The notes under the pieces are model-generated. The model saw only the letters and a list, made by a program, of their open reading frames with translations. It had not been told where the DNA came from and ran no database searches. This document shows positions 48,185 to 57,054 of a stretch of DNA of 58,502 bases, piece after piece (position 1 is the first letter of the stretch; the number at the start of each line of letters is the position of its first letter). The stretch is from Bacillota bacterium (GTDB taxonomy: Bacteria; Bacillota; Sulfobacillia; DUSP01; JBFMCS01), in assembly GCA_040754315.1 (NCBI GenBank), contig JBFMCS010000033.1, positions 1 through 58,502 on the forward strand, read 5' to 3'. Position numbers and translations under genes: made by a program.

Positions 48185-48441
48185 GCACTGGAAGGCGACG
48201 GTATGGTCTGGGCTTCACTATTCTCCTTGTTCTCACCGGGGCATTCATGGGCACACTTGCAGCTCACCTGGCGGGAGACGTGCTTCCCTTCCTGCTTATG
48301 TCCCTTTCCTTTGGTCTTGAACCCCCAGTAACCCTCAGGCTGTGGGACCTCTTCAGCCTTACACTAGGGTGCACCTTCCGGTTCAACGTGGGCGGTGCCC
48401 TGGGCATCCTCATAGCCCTCCTGTTGTTCAGGAGGGGATAG
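48181..48441 (+). CDS. DUF4321-like small membrane protein
   Basis: This 86-residue protein has two hydrophobic segments (about 10-35 and 65-83) around a short loop. It matches the small DUF4321-type membrane proteins found just before maf-radC-mreB in clostridia; the function is unknown. ATG 48181 follows AAGGAGG. maf begins 1 nt after the stop. The family call is from size, layout and position. Confidence 0.7.
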   Translation: MSTGRRRYGLGFTILLVLTGAFMGTLAAHLAGDVLPFLLMSLSFGLEPPVTLRLWDLFSLTLGCTFRFNVGGALGILIALLLFRRG

Positions 48442-48442
48442 G

Positions 48443-49039
48443 ATGCCCGGCTCAGGGTCGCGTTTCCGGGTGGTGCTGGCCTCCTCTTCCCCGCGGAGAC
48501 GATATCTCATGGAACTTTTGGGCATCGAGTTCCAGGTCGATCCCGCACTGGGCGAGGAGAGGGTGTTCCAGGGAGAGAACCCGGGGGAAGCCGCTGTGCG
48601 GCTGGCCACGCAGAAGGCTTCTGAGGTGTCCTCCAGGAGACCGGAGGACGTGGTGGTGGGGGCTGACACCCTGGTGGTCCTGGACCACCTGGTCCTGGGG
48701 AAACCTGCCACTGCCAAGGAGGCTCGCGAGATGCTGGAGGCGCTCTCTGGCCGCACCCATGTGGTGGTGACTGGGGTCACCGTGGCCCAGGCAAGCACGG
48801 GCAGGGTAGAGCAAGGTTTCGAACGCACACTGGTGGAGTTCGACGTGCTTTGTCCCGGCGTGATTGAAGCCTACGTGGCCACCGGGGAACCCATGGACAA
48901 GGCGGGTGCCTACGCTATTCAAGGCAGGGGGTCCGTCCTTGTCAAAGGGATTAGCGGTTGCTACTTCAACGTGGTGGGGCTGCCCCTCCGGCGGCTGAGC
49001 CAGATGCTGGCCCAGTTCGGTGTGAGGGTGCTGGGATAG
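48443..49039 (+). CDS. maf: Maf-family nucleotide pyrophosphatase
   Basis: This 198-residue Maf/YhdE protein starts with VVLASSSPRRRYLMELLG, the substrate loop, and continues with VVGADTLVVLD and GKAGAYAIQGRG-like motifs. Maf proteins hydrolyse dTTP/UTP or modified nucleotides and affect septation when overproduced. ATG 48443 lies directly after the upstream stop, so the pair is coupled. Confidence 0.93.
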   Translation: MPGSGSRFRVVLASSSPRRRYLMELLGIEFQVDPALGEERVFQGENPGEAAVRLATQKASEVSSRRPEDVVVGADTLVVLDHLVLGKPATAKEAREMLEALSGRTHVVVTGVTVAQASTGRVEQGFERTLVEFDVLCPGVIEAYVATGEPMDKAGAYAIQGRGSVLVKGISGCYFNVVGLPLRRLSQMLAQFGVRVLG

Positions 49040-49072
49040 GGAGAGGAAGGGGCGTCCGGGAGGGAGGACGCC

Positions 49073-49810
49073 GTGTCGAGAGCCGAATACCATCTGGGCA
49101 TGAAAGACTTGCCCCAGGAAGACAGGCCCAGGGAGAGGCTGGCGGACAAGGGACCCGAATCCCTTTCCGCCCAAGAGCTCCTGGCCATTGTCATCGGGAG
49201 CGGTACCGATCGGGAGAACGCCCTGGAACTCGCGGGCAGGCTGCTTGAGAGGGCATGCCAGGAGCGTGGCTCCGAGGCTTCGCCTTCAATTTGCCTAAGG
49301 TACCTTCTGAACGCAAGCCTGGAAGAGATCATGACTGTCCGGGGTATTGGCCGGGCTAAGGCCGTTACCATCAAGGCCGCTATTGAACTGGGAAGACGGC
49401 TTTCTTCTCCAGGCCCCAAGACCGTCATCAGGTCTCCGGGGGATGTCTCCGAACTCGTCATGGACCGCCTGCGTTACCTGGAGAAGGAGCACTTTCACGT
49501 AGTGCTCTTGGATGCCAGGAACAGGGTACTGGGAACCGAGATGGTATCCATGGGTAGCCTGAACGCCTCCATCGTCCATCCCAGGGAGGTCTTCAAGGGG
49601 GCGGTGCGCCGGGCTGCGGCTGGAGTTATCCTGGTGCACAACCACCCCAGTGGTGACCCGACGCCTAGCGCAGAGGACCAGGATGTCACCAGGAGGCTGG
49701 TGGAGGTGGGCAATCTCCTGGGAATCGATGTGCTGGACCACATCATCGTAGGCGACGGGAGGTTTGTGAGCATGCGAGAACGGAAGCAGGGATGGGGGAC
49801 GCCTAGCTAG
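49073..49810 (+). CDS. radC: RadC/JAB-domain protein
   Basis: This 245-residue protein has an N-terminal helix-hairpin-helix (about 60-110, VRGIGRAKAVTIKAAIELG) and a C-terminal JAMM/MPN+ metal site, HNHPSGDPTPSAED, at about 190-203. The cellular role is unsettled; a DNA-repair function is doubtful. The GTG start 49073 follows GGGAGGGAGG. Position between maf and mreB is conserved in Firmicutes. Confidence 0.95.
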   Translation: MSRAEYHLGMKDLPQEDRPRERLADKGPESLSAQELLAIVIGSGTDRENALELAGRLLERACQERGSEASPSICLRYLLNASLEEIMTVRGIGRAKAVTIKAAIELGRRLSSPGPKTVIRSPGDVSELVMDRLRYLEKEHFHVVLLDARNRVLGTEMVSMGSLNASIVHPREVFKGAVRRAAAGVILVHNHPSGDPTPSAEDQDVTRRLVEVGNLLGIDVLDHIIVGDGRFVSMRERKQGWGTPS

Positions 49811-49828
49811 GAGAAAGGGGTACGGGAC

Positions 49829-50875
49829 ATGCTCAGCTTTGTCTTCAACTTCTTTTCCAGGGATATGGGGATCGATCTAGGCACGGCCAACACCCTTGTG
49901 CACGTCAAGGGGAGAGGCGTGGTGCTGCACGAGCCGTCCGTGGTGGCCATCCAGAAGGACACCGGGGCTGTGCTTGCCGTGGGTGCTGAGGCCAAGCGGA
50001 TGATCGGGCGTACGCCCGGCAACATTGTGGCCATCCGCCCCATGAAGGACGGCGTCATAGCAGACTTCGACATCACTCAGACAATGCTAAGGTACTTCAT
50101 CCAGAAGGCCCATATCAGGCGCCTCCCCGTTAAGCCCCGGGTTGTAGTGGCGGTGCCCTCAGGTGTGACCGAGGTGGAGAAGAGAGCGGTTATCGACGCG
50201 GCGCTCCAGGCAGGAGCCCGCGAGGCCTATCTTATAGAAGAGCCCATGGCTGCGGCCATTGGAGCGGGACTCCCGGTTCACGAACCCACGGGGAACATGG
50301 TGGTGGATGTGGGAGGCGGCACCACTGAGGTGGCCATCGTGTCCCTGGGCGGCATTGTCACCTGCAAGTCAATACGGATTGCTGGTGACGAAATGGATGA
50401 GGCCATCACAAGCTACGTAAAGCGCAGCTATAATATGATGATTGGAGAGCGCACAGCCGAAGACATCAAGGTAGGCCTGGGCTCTGCATACCTGGAGAAG
50501 GATGAGCAGAGGTCTGAAACCATGGATGTGAGGGGACGCGATCTGGTCACGGGCCTTCCCAAGACCCTCTCCCTTACAGCTGAAGAGATCCAGGAGGCCC
50601 TCCAGGACCCCATAGGGGCCATCATGGAGGCCATCAAGGTGACCCTGGAAAGGACCCCTCCCGAGCTGGCTGCCGATATCATGGACAAGGGGATTGTTGT
50701 GACAGGCGGCGGCTCACTCCTCAGGGGGTTCGACCGCCTGGTGAGCGAAGAGACGGGCATGCCCGTGCACCTCTCGGAGGAGCCCCTGCTGTGTGTTGTG
50801 AAGGGCACCGGTAAGGTCCTGGAGGAGCTGGACACCCTGAAGAAGGTCCTTGTTTCCCCCAGGAAGCTGGGATAG
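49829..50875 (+). CDS. mreB: Rod shape-determining protein MreB
   Basis: This 348-residue bacterial actin has the N-terminal [19 protein letters not shown], the phosphate-2 segment [16 protein letters not shown] and the adenosine segment [12 protein letters not shown]. It assembles on the membrane to guide the elongation complex with MreC, MreD, PBP2 and RodA, all encoded downstream. The ATG 49829 site follows GGAGAAAGGGG. Confidence 0.97.
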   Translation: MLSFVFNFFSRDMGIDLGTANTLVHVKGRGVVLHEPSVVAIQKDTGAVLAVGAEAKRMIGRTPGNIVAIRPMKDGVIADFDITQTMLRYFIQKAHIRRLPVKPRVVVAVPSGVTEVEKRAVIDAALQAGAREAYLIEEPMAAAIGAGLPVHEPTGNMVVDVGGGTTEVAIVSLGGIVTCKSIRIAGDEMDEAITSYVKRSYNMMIGERTAEDIKVGLGSAYLEKDEQRSETMDVRGRDLVTGLPKTLSLTAEEIQEALQDPIGAIMEAIKVTLERTPPELAADIMDKGIVVTGGGSLLRGFDRLVSEETGMPVHLSEEPLLCVVKGTGKVLEELDTLKKVLVSPRKLG

Positions 50876-50884
50876 ACGAAAGGC

Positions 50885-51736
50885 GTGATCTCCGTGCGGG
50901 GCCTCATAAGGTACCGCCGTGTCATTCTTGCCTTCTCAGTGGTGATAGGCCTGGTTACGGCAATCAGTTTCACCACGAGAGAGAGGGACGGCGTAACCTG
51001 GGGAGAGCAGGCCCTCAGTGAGGTTCTGGCTCCTGCCCAGAAGGTCGTAACCACCGTCTCCCGGGGGGTGCGTGACACCTACCAGCAGGTGGTGACCCTC
51101 TGGGATCTAGACGCAGAGAACCAGGCCTTGGCAGACAAGGTAGCGGACTACGCCGTGCTCCTGAACGAGGTGAGGGATCTCCGGTGGGAGAATGCCCGGC
51201 TCCGCCACCTGCTGGGTTTCAGCGAGCGTAACCCCGTTAGTTTCATCCCGGCCGAGGTCATCGGCAGGCCCCCGGACCAGTGGTTCTCCTACGTCATTGT
51301 GGACAAGGGGTCAGCGGCGGGGGTTGCCAAGGATCAGCCCGCTGTGACCGGGCAGGGCCTCGTGGGAAGGGTGGTCCGGGTAACGCCCAACACCGCCACA
51401 GTGATGCTGCTCACCAGCAGGGATGCCCGGGTGGGCGGCCGGGTGCAGCGCTCCCGGGACCCAGGCATGGTTGAGGGAGATGTCGAAGGCTCAAATGTGC
51501 TTCACATGAGGTTCTTTTCCCGGGATGCCGAGGTCAGGCCTGGAGATCCCATTGTGACCTCGGGCCTTGGTACCGTGTTTCCGGAAGGGCTCCTCATCGG
51601 CACTGTCACGCGGGTGGGAGTGGAGGAGTTCGGACTGGTGAAATACGCTGCCATTGAGTCGTCGGTAGACTTTGACCGCCTGGAGGAGGTTCTCATTCTC
51701 AGGGAGACCTCGGGCATAGAGGAGGGCGGGCCTTGA
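50885..51736 (+). CDS. mreC: Rod shape-determining protein MreC
   Basis: This 283-residue single-pass membrane protein has an N-terminal helix (about 10-30), a coiled coil (about 70-100) and two extracytoplasmic beta domains, with VDKGSAAGVAKDQPAV and SGLGTVFPEG as family landmarks. It links MreB to PBP2. GTG 50885 is 9 nt after the mreB stop; its stop overlaps the mreD start. Confidence 0.93.
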   Translation: MISVRGLIRYRRVILAFSVVIGLVTAISFTTRERDGVTWGEQALSEVLAPAQKVVTTVSRGVRDTYQQVVTLWDLDAENQALADKVADYAVLLNEVRDLRWENARLRHLLGFSERNPVSFIPAEVIGRPPDQWFSYVIVDKGSAAGVAKDQPAVTGQGLVGRVVRVTPNTATVMLLTSRDARVGGRVQRSRDPGMVEGDVEGSNVLHMRFFSRDAEVRPGDPIVTSGLGTVFPEGLLIGTVTRVGVEEFGLVKYAAIESSVDFDRLEEVLILRETSGIEEGGP

Positions 51737-52230
51737 AGGTACACCACTACGCCATCCTCATAGCAGCCGCGCTGGTGCTCGAGACGTCCCTTGGTCCCTT
51801 CCTGAGAGTAAAGGGGGCCACTCCAGACTTCCTGCTGCTTGTGGCTCTGGCTGCAGCCATGCGCCTTGGCCCGGGGGCCGGGCTGCGTATGGGGTTCTTC
51901 GCCGGCCTCATGGAGGACCTGCTCCTGGGGCGGTTCGTTGGCCTGAATGCCCTGGCCAATGGCGGGGTGGCCTGTCTAGCGGGTTTGTCAGGCCAGAAGG
52001 TGTTCAGGGATAGCCTTCCCGTATTAGTCCTGGTGGGCTTTGCAGCTAGCCTTGCCTCTCAGATAGTAATCCTCTCGGCGATGGGTCTGGCAGGCTACGC
52101 GGGGCTCCCCACCTACACGCTGCTGAGGACCATGGTGTACAGGGCATTGTATAACGCACTGCTGCTTCCCCTGTTTTTCCGTGGCCTGAGGCGGTTTCGC
52201 TCCGTTCCATCTGAACCTGGGGGTATTTAA
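51733..52230 (+). CDS. mreD: Rod shape-determining protein MreD
   Basis: This 165-residue protein is almost wholly hydrophobic, with about five membrane helices and the motif GLMEDLLLGRFVGLNALANG. It is part of the elongasome. TTG 51733 follows GGAGGGCGGG and overlaps the mreC stop. The next intact gene in the operon, PBP2, is more than 1.1 kb away because an IS607-type element is inserted here. Confidence 0.92.
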   Translation: MKVHHYAILIAAALVLETSLGPFLRVKGATPDFLLLVALAAAMRLGPGAGLRMGFFAGLMEDLLLGRFVGLNALANGGVACLAGLSGQKVFRDSLPVLVLVGFAASLASQIVILSAMGLAGYAGLPTYTLLRTMVYRALYNALLLPLFFRGLRRFRSVPSEPGGI

Positions 52231-52255
52231 CAGCCAAGCCTGTCATGCTAAGACT

Positions 52256-52802
52256 ATGAGGGTCAAACTATCGGTTTGGCTAAACAGAATGGAATCAGTT
52301 ACAAAACGGAACAGCGCTGGTATTACGCGGGCAAATTGCCCGTTCCTACCGCCAAGACGCCTACCGGGCGCATAATGGTATGTCTGGATGAGCCGGTACC
52401 TGCCGGAAAAACCGTGCTCTATGGTCGAGTTTCCTCATTTGATCAGAAGGACGATCTGAGGCGTCAAATGGATCGCCTTCGAATGTTCGCCGCAGGATGC
52501 GGATTTGCAGGTATTGACGTTGTCGAGGAGATCGGATCGGGATTGAATGGAAAGAGGACCCGTTTGTTGCGACTAATTAGCAAACCCCAAGGTAGCGACC
52601 ATCGTAGTTGAGCACCGGGATCGGCTCGCTCGCTTTGGCGTTGAGTACATCGAAGCAGCTCTTGCCGCGCAAGGCCGGAAGCTGGTAGTGATGGAGGCCG
52701 GAGAACAGAAGCTGGATATCACGCAAGTTTCGTAGATACAGTGACCCCGACGGCGAGCGTCACGAAGTCGCGCCCGTCGTGCCCTTAAGGCGGCGGAGAT
52801 GG
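52256..52802 (+). pseudogene. IS607-type serine recombinase (TnpA) remnant
   Basis: The frame pieces give an IS607 resolvase. ATG 52256 and an HTH start (VKLSVW) are interrupted by a one-base loss near 52278. Then come AKQNGISYKTEQRWYYAGKL and the catalytic segment LYGRVSSFDQKDDL (nucleophile Ser). A frameshift near 52578 is followed by VATIVVEHRDRLARFG and KLDITQ, and the C-terminal RARRALKAAEMA whose TGA overlaps the tnpB ATG. A stop at 52735 and an apparent deletion before the last segment make it inactive. Confidence 0.85.
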
Positions 52803-52803
52803 C

Positions 52804-53243
52804 ATGAGAGGCTATAAGCGGGAACTTGACCCGAATAGCGCGCAGATAAAGGCGCTGCTGGATCACGCCGGCGCAGCGCGGTGTGCATATAACTGGGGGC
52901 TCGAGCGCAAACAACAGGCGTACGCAGCAGGACAGGAGTCGCCAGCGGCCATCGACCTGCACCTGAACCCTGCCGTCTCAAAAAGCTGCCCGCCGAGCAA
53001 GGTGGCGTGCCCTGGCTGTATGAAGTGTCAAAGTGCGCCCCGCAGGGCGGATAGTTTCATCCTTCCTCAAAGATCTGTTCGATTTGTGGCCATGTCCTGG
53101 ACAAACTGCCGCTCGAAATCCGGCGATGGACCTGTCCAGACTGCGGGAGCGAACATCACCGGGACATGAACGCCGCGGTGAAACTACGGAACTTGGCCGC
53201 CAGTTCGGCGCTCGAAGCCTACCGTCCCGGGAGCGCTGGCTGA
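52804..53243 (+). pseudogene. Internally deleted TnpB (RNA-guided nuclease) remnant
   Basis: The N-terminal 50 codons (RGYKRELDPNSAQIKALLDH, CAYNWGLERKQQAYAAG) are TnpB-like. After a frameshift near 52968 the frame reads KLPAEQGGVPWLYEVSKCAP, meets TAG at 53052, and then jumps directly to the zinc finger (CSICG, CPDCG) and RuvC-III motif RDMNAAVKL. Roughly 250 residues carrying the first RuvC motifs are missing. A short tail and possible guide-RNA end lie between 53243 and 53340. Confidence 0.85.
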
Positions 53244-53345
53244 AGCGCAAGATTCGACGAGACTCCTGGTTGGGTAGGAACCGAGAGTGTCATCAGATGA
53301 GGCAGACTCGGAGAACGGCACTGACCTCATATCGGAGGTGTAGAG

Positions 53346-55220
53346 TTGTCCCAGGGCAAGATAGAGAACCGGATAGCCGTTTTCGTGCTGCTTGTCCTGG
53401 TGGGCTTTGCCTTGCTGGCGGGACGCATGGCCCAGCTCCAGCTGGTGCAGGGCGCTGAGTACAACCGCTTGGCTGATGGAAACCGCCGGAGGATCGAGCT
53501 CCTCCGGGCTCCCAGAGGGATCATCTTTGACAGGGAGGGCAGGGTGCTGGCAACGAACCGGCCAGCCTTCACTGTCTCCCTGGTGCGCATGGGAGCCTCC
53601 TCTCCCGACCCCGAGGTGCTCCGCAGGCTTGCCTCCATACTGGACATCGCTCCAAGCGAAATGGAGGAAAGGGTAACCCGGGGCGCCAGTGTTCCCCTCT
53701 ACCAGCCGCTGCGCATCAAGAGGGATGTGAGCCCCGAGGTATACACCATCATCGATGAGAATTCCCACGAGCTCCCCGGGGTTATCCTTGAGGTTGAGCC
53801 CATGAGGGAGTATCCCTTCCACAACCTTGCCTCGCATGTGCTGGGCTACCTCAGGGAGATCGACGATGTGGAGCTGGCACGCCTGTCCGAACAGGGGTAC
53901 CGCATGGGGGACATGGTAGGCAAGGCAGGTGTCGAGGCCCTTTACGACTTGGAGCTCCACGGTACCCACGGCGGGCGCCAGGTAGAGGTGGATGCCCGCG
54001 GCCGGCGCATCAAGACCCTCCCTAGGCAGGTGGACCCTGTGCCCGGGAACAGCCTGGTGCTAACCATCGACGCCCATCTCCAGGATGTGGCGGAAAAGGC
54101 ACTTCTGGAGCAGATGAAGATCCTGCGGGAGGACCCCTTGATGCCCCAGGAACGGGTTGGAGCCGGGGCCGCTGTGGTGCTGGACGTTAAGACCGGAGAG
54201 GTGCTGGCCATGGCCTCCATCCCCGACTACGATCCCAACCTCTTCGCGGGGGAGATCAGCCTGGAGGCTTGGCTAACCCTGGAGCAGAACCCCCTGTTTC
54301 CCTTCAGCAACCGAGCCATAACGGCCGAGTACGCCCCTGGCTCCACCTTCAAGATGGTTACGGCCATAGCTGCCCTGGAGACTGGCAGGATCCACCCAAG
54401 AGAGACCTTCTACGACCCGGGGGTCTACTGGAGGGTCATGCCCAAGACGTGCTGGGAAAGAAGGGGTCACGGCACGCTCAGCCTTGAGCAGGCCATAGCC
54501 CAGTCGTGCAACGTGGCCTTTTATGAGATAGGCTACCGCACCGGGATAGATAGCATTGCCCGGTATGCCGCCAAGCTCGGTCTTGGCGAGCCCACCGGGA
54601 TCCAGTTTGTGCCCAGGGAGAACCTGGGCCTGGTTCCCAGTACCGCCTGGAAGAAGCAGGCCTTTGAAGAGGGACTCCCCGGTATAAGAGACCCACGCTG
54701 GTATGACGCAGAGACCCTGGATGCATCCATAGGCCAGGGGTTCCACCGCTACACGCCGCTTCAAATGGCGGTGTACGCTTCGGCCTTGGCCACCGGCCAG
54801 CGCCTGCAGCCCCAGGTTGTCAAGGAGGTGCTCGACCCGGGCGGGACACCGGTGCGGCAGCTGGAACCCAAGGTAGTGGGTACCGTTGGGGTGGCCAGCG
54901 CTCATCTTGACGCCATCCGAAACGGGATGCTCAAGGTCACCCAGCCGGGCGGCACGGCAGGGCATCTCTTTACGGACCTTCCCATAGCGGTGGCAGGCAA
55001 AACAGGGACCGTGGAGATGGATGCCAGGCTCGGCCGGGACGACCACGGCTGGTTCGTTGGATACGCACCCTTCGCTGATCCCCAGGTAGCCGTGGCTGTC
55101 ATTGTGGAAGAGGGGGGCGGCGGCTCTAGGGCCGCGGCACCCGTGGCAAAGAAGATACTCCAGGCCTACTTCGGTTTTCCCGTAGAGATCCCCGCCAGGG
55201 AGGAACTGGAAGGATCTTGA
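53346..55220 (+). CDS. mrdA: Penicillin-binding protein 2 (elongation transpeptidase)
   Basis: This 624-residue class B PBP has an N-terminal membrane anchor (about 10-28), a PBP dimer domain, and a transpeptidase domain with the SxxK motif APGSTFKMV, the SxN motif SQSCN and the KTG motif VAGKTGTVEM. It cross-links peptidoglycan during elongation with RodA. TTG 53346 follows CGGAGGTG. It is separated from mreD by the insertion wreck, yet its own ribosome-binding site survives; whether it is still read from the mre promoter is unclear. Confidence 0.95.
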   Translation: MSQGKIENRIAVFVLLVLVGFALLAGRMAQLQLVQGAEYNRLADGNRRRIELLRAPRGIIFDREGRVLATNRPAFTVSLVRMGASSPDPEVLRRLASILDIAPSEMEERVTRGASVPLYQPLRIKRDVSPEVYTIIDENSHELPGVILEVEPMREYPFHNLASHVLGYLREIDDVELARLSEQGYRMGDMVGKAGVEALYDLELHGTHGGRQVEVDARGRRIKTLPRQVDPVPGNSLVLTIDAHLQDVAEKALLEQMKILREDPLMPQERVGAGAAVVLDVKTGEVLAMASIPDYDPNLFAGEISLEAWLTLEQNPLFPFSNRAITAEYAPGSTFKMVTAIAALETGRIHPRETFYDPGVYWRVMPKTCWERRGHGTLSLEQAIAQSCNVAFYEIGYRTGIDSIARYAAKLGLGEPTGIQFVPRENLGLVPSTAWKKQAFEEGLPGIRDPRWYDAETLDASIGQGFHRYTPLQMAVYASALATGQRLQPQVVKEVLDPGGTPVRQLEPKVVGTVGVASAHLDAIRNGMLKVTQPGGTAGHLFTDLPIAVAGKTGTVEMDARLGRDDHGWFVGYAPFADPQVAVAVIVEEGGGGSRAAAPVAKKILQAYFGFPVEIPAREELEGS

Positions 55221-55258
55221 AGAATACCTCCCAGGAGGCCGCCCTGAGGAGGGGTTCC

Positions 55259-55975
55259 ATGGCGGAACGGATCACCCTAAGAAGCACCAAGGCTGGGCTC
55301 CTGGTGGTCCTTGACGATGAAGGAGACTTCCTCCACATCCGTGCCCTGCTGGACGAGAGGCTTCAGGCCTCAGGGGACCTCTTCTCCGGGCTTGATGTTA
55401 CGGTTGACCTCGGCGATAGGAGGATCCTGCCTCGTGAACTCAAGGCCCTGGAGGATCTGGTCTCAAGCCATGGAGGTATGAGGCTGGTCAGGGTGGTTCA
55501 TGGTGGGCAGAGGTCCCGGGCCGAGGAGGGCAAGGGGACTACCCTCCTACGCTCCGGGCCTGTGAAGGCCTTCGCCGAAGACGGCCCCTCGCTGCCAGGG
55601 GGCAGGGATCTTCCCACCCTTCTGGTTAGGGGTACGGTGCGCTCGGGGCAGGAGGTCAGGAACGAGGGCAATGTGGTCATCGTCGGGGATGTGAACCCTG
55701 GCGCGGAGGTCATTGCCACCGGCGACATCGTGGTGCTGGGAAGCCTCAGGGGAGTGGCCCACGCAGGGGCGTCAGGGGACGCCACCTCCATAGTGGCGGC
55801 GGTGAGCCTGAGGCCCATCCAGCTCAGGATTGCTGAGCATGTAGGACGGCCCCCTGACGGAGAGGACCTGCCCTCCGGACCTGAACTGGCCAGGGTGCAA
55901 GATGGCCGCATAGTGGTGGAGAACTACAGTGGCGCGAGCAGAGGAGGGGATGGCGTATGGGGCAGACCGTGGTGA
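55259..55975 (+). CDS. minC: Septum site-determining protein MinC
   Basis: This FtsZ-inhibiting protein of about 238 residues has an N-terminal FtsZ-interacting domain and a C-terminal beta-helix domain (from about 128) with VRGTVRSGQEV, NVVIVGDVNPGAEV and DIVVLGSLRGVAHAG. ATG 55259 follows GAGGAGGGG and is preferred; the frame is open from 55217. Its 3' end overlaps minD by 19 nt. Confidence 0.94.
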   Translation: MAERITLRSTKAGLLVVLDDEGDFLHIRALLDERLQASGDLFSGLDVTVDLGDRRILPRELKALEDLVSSHGGMRLVRVVHGGQRSRAEEGKGTTLLRSGPVKAFAEDGPSLPGGRDLPTLLVRGTVRSGQEVRNEGNVVIVGDVNPGAEVIATGDIVVLGSLRGVAHAGASGDATSIVAAVSLRPIQLRIAEHVGRPPDGEDLPSGPELARVQDGRIVVENYSGASRGGDGVWGRPW

Positions 55976-56763
55976 TCACCTCGGGAAAGGGTGGTGTTGG
56001 CAAGACCACTGCCTGCGCCAACCTGGGCATGGCAGTGGCGGTGCTGGGCAAGAGCGTGGTGCTGGTGGATGCGGACATTGGCCTGAGGAACCTGGATGTG
56101 GTCATGGGATTGGAAAATCGCATCGTATATGATCTGGTGGACGTGGTTGAGGGCTACTGCCGTACTCGCCAGGCCTTGATAAAGGACAAGAGGGTTGAGG
56201 ATCTCTACCTGCTCCCAGCTGCCCAGACCCGTGACAAGACCGCAGTGAGTCCCAGCCAGATGAAGAGCCTCACGGATGAGCTGAAGGAGGAGTTCGACTA
56301 CGTCCTGGTGGATTGCCCCGCAGGCATAGAGCAAGGCTTTCGAAATGCCATTGCCGGGGCGGACCTGGCCATCATCATCACCACGCCTGAGGTTGCCGCA
56401 GTCAGGGACGCGGACCGTGTCATCGGGCTCCTGGAGGCCCAGGAGATATACCCCCCAAAGCTGGTGGTCAACCGGATCAGACCGCTGATGGTTAAGCGCG
56501 GGGACATGATGGACATCGAGGACATCCTGGATATCCTGGCCATAGACCTCCTTGGCGTGGTACCGGAAGACGAGTCCATCATCGTCTCGACAAACCGGGG
56601 TGAGCCCGCGGTGCTCCAGAACGGCTCCAAGGCGGGACAGGCCTTCCGGAACGTGGCCCGGAGACTCAATGGAGAAAACGTGCCCTGCATGCCCCTGGCG
56701 ACCCCTGCGGGCCTCCTGGGACGCCTCAGGAAACTGGTGGGCTTTGAACCAGGGGGGTGCTAG
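55957..56763 (+). CDS. minD: Septum site-determining ATPase MinD
   Basis: This 268-residue ParA-family ATPase has the deviant Walker A SGKGGVGKTTACANLG at about 9-24, VLVDADIGLRNLDVVMG, and DYVLVDCPAGIEQGF. It recruits MinC to the membrane and is released by MinE. ATG 55957 follows GAGGAGGGGATGG. The presence of MinE indicates pole-to-pole oscillation rather than a DivIVA/MinJ system. Confidence 0.97.
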   Translation: MGQTVVITSGKGGVGKTTACANLGMAVAVLGKSVVLVDADIGLRNLDVVMGLENRIVYDLVDVVEGYCRTRQALIKDKRVEDLYLLPAAQTRDKTAVSPSQMKSLTDELKEEFDYVLVDCPAGIEQGFRNAIAGADLAIIITTPEVAAVRDADRVIGLLEAQEIYPPKLVVNRIRPLMVKRGDMMDIEDILDILAIDLLGVVPEDESIIVSTNRGEPAVLQNGSKAGQAFRNVARRLNGENVPCMPLATPAGLLGRLRKLVGFEPGGC

Positions 56764-56764
56764 A

Positions 56765-57049
56765 ATGGAAATCTTCAGCCGGCTGTTTGGGCACCGGGAG
56801 GGCCAGGAGTCCAAGAGTGTAGCCAAGGAAAGGCTCCGGCTGGTGCTGGTGCACGACAGGGCCAAGGTAGCCCCCCAGATCATGGAGATGCTCAAGGAGG
56901 ACATCGTCCAGGCGATATCCCGGTATATGGACATAGACGAAAAGGGTATGGAAATCAACATCGACCGCGGGGATAGCCAAGTGGCCCTCTCCGCGAACAT
57001 CCCCATTGTCCGGGTGAAAAGAGGCTACCTAACGGGGGAAATGAGGTAG
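56765..57049 (+). CDS. minE: Cell division topological specificity factor MinE
   Basis: This 94-residue protein has an N-terminal amphipathic segment, the MinD-interacting helix (KERLRLVLVHDR) and a C-terminal dimerisation domain (IVQAISRYMDIDEKGMEINI). ATG 56765 lies 1 nt after the minD stop and follows GGGGGG. Confidence 0.96.
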   Translation: MEIFSRLFGHREGQESKSVAKERLRLVLVHDRAKVAPQIMEMLKEDIVQAISRYMDIDEKGMEINIDRGDSQVALSANIPIVRVKRGYLTGEMR

Positions 57050-57054
57050 AGTTT

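Noticed and set aside
53346-55046. Long minus-strand ORFs opposite PBP2
   Set aside because: They are antisense shadows of a well-supported PBP2 gene with intact catalytic motifs.
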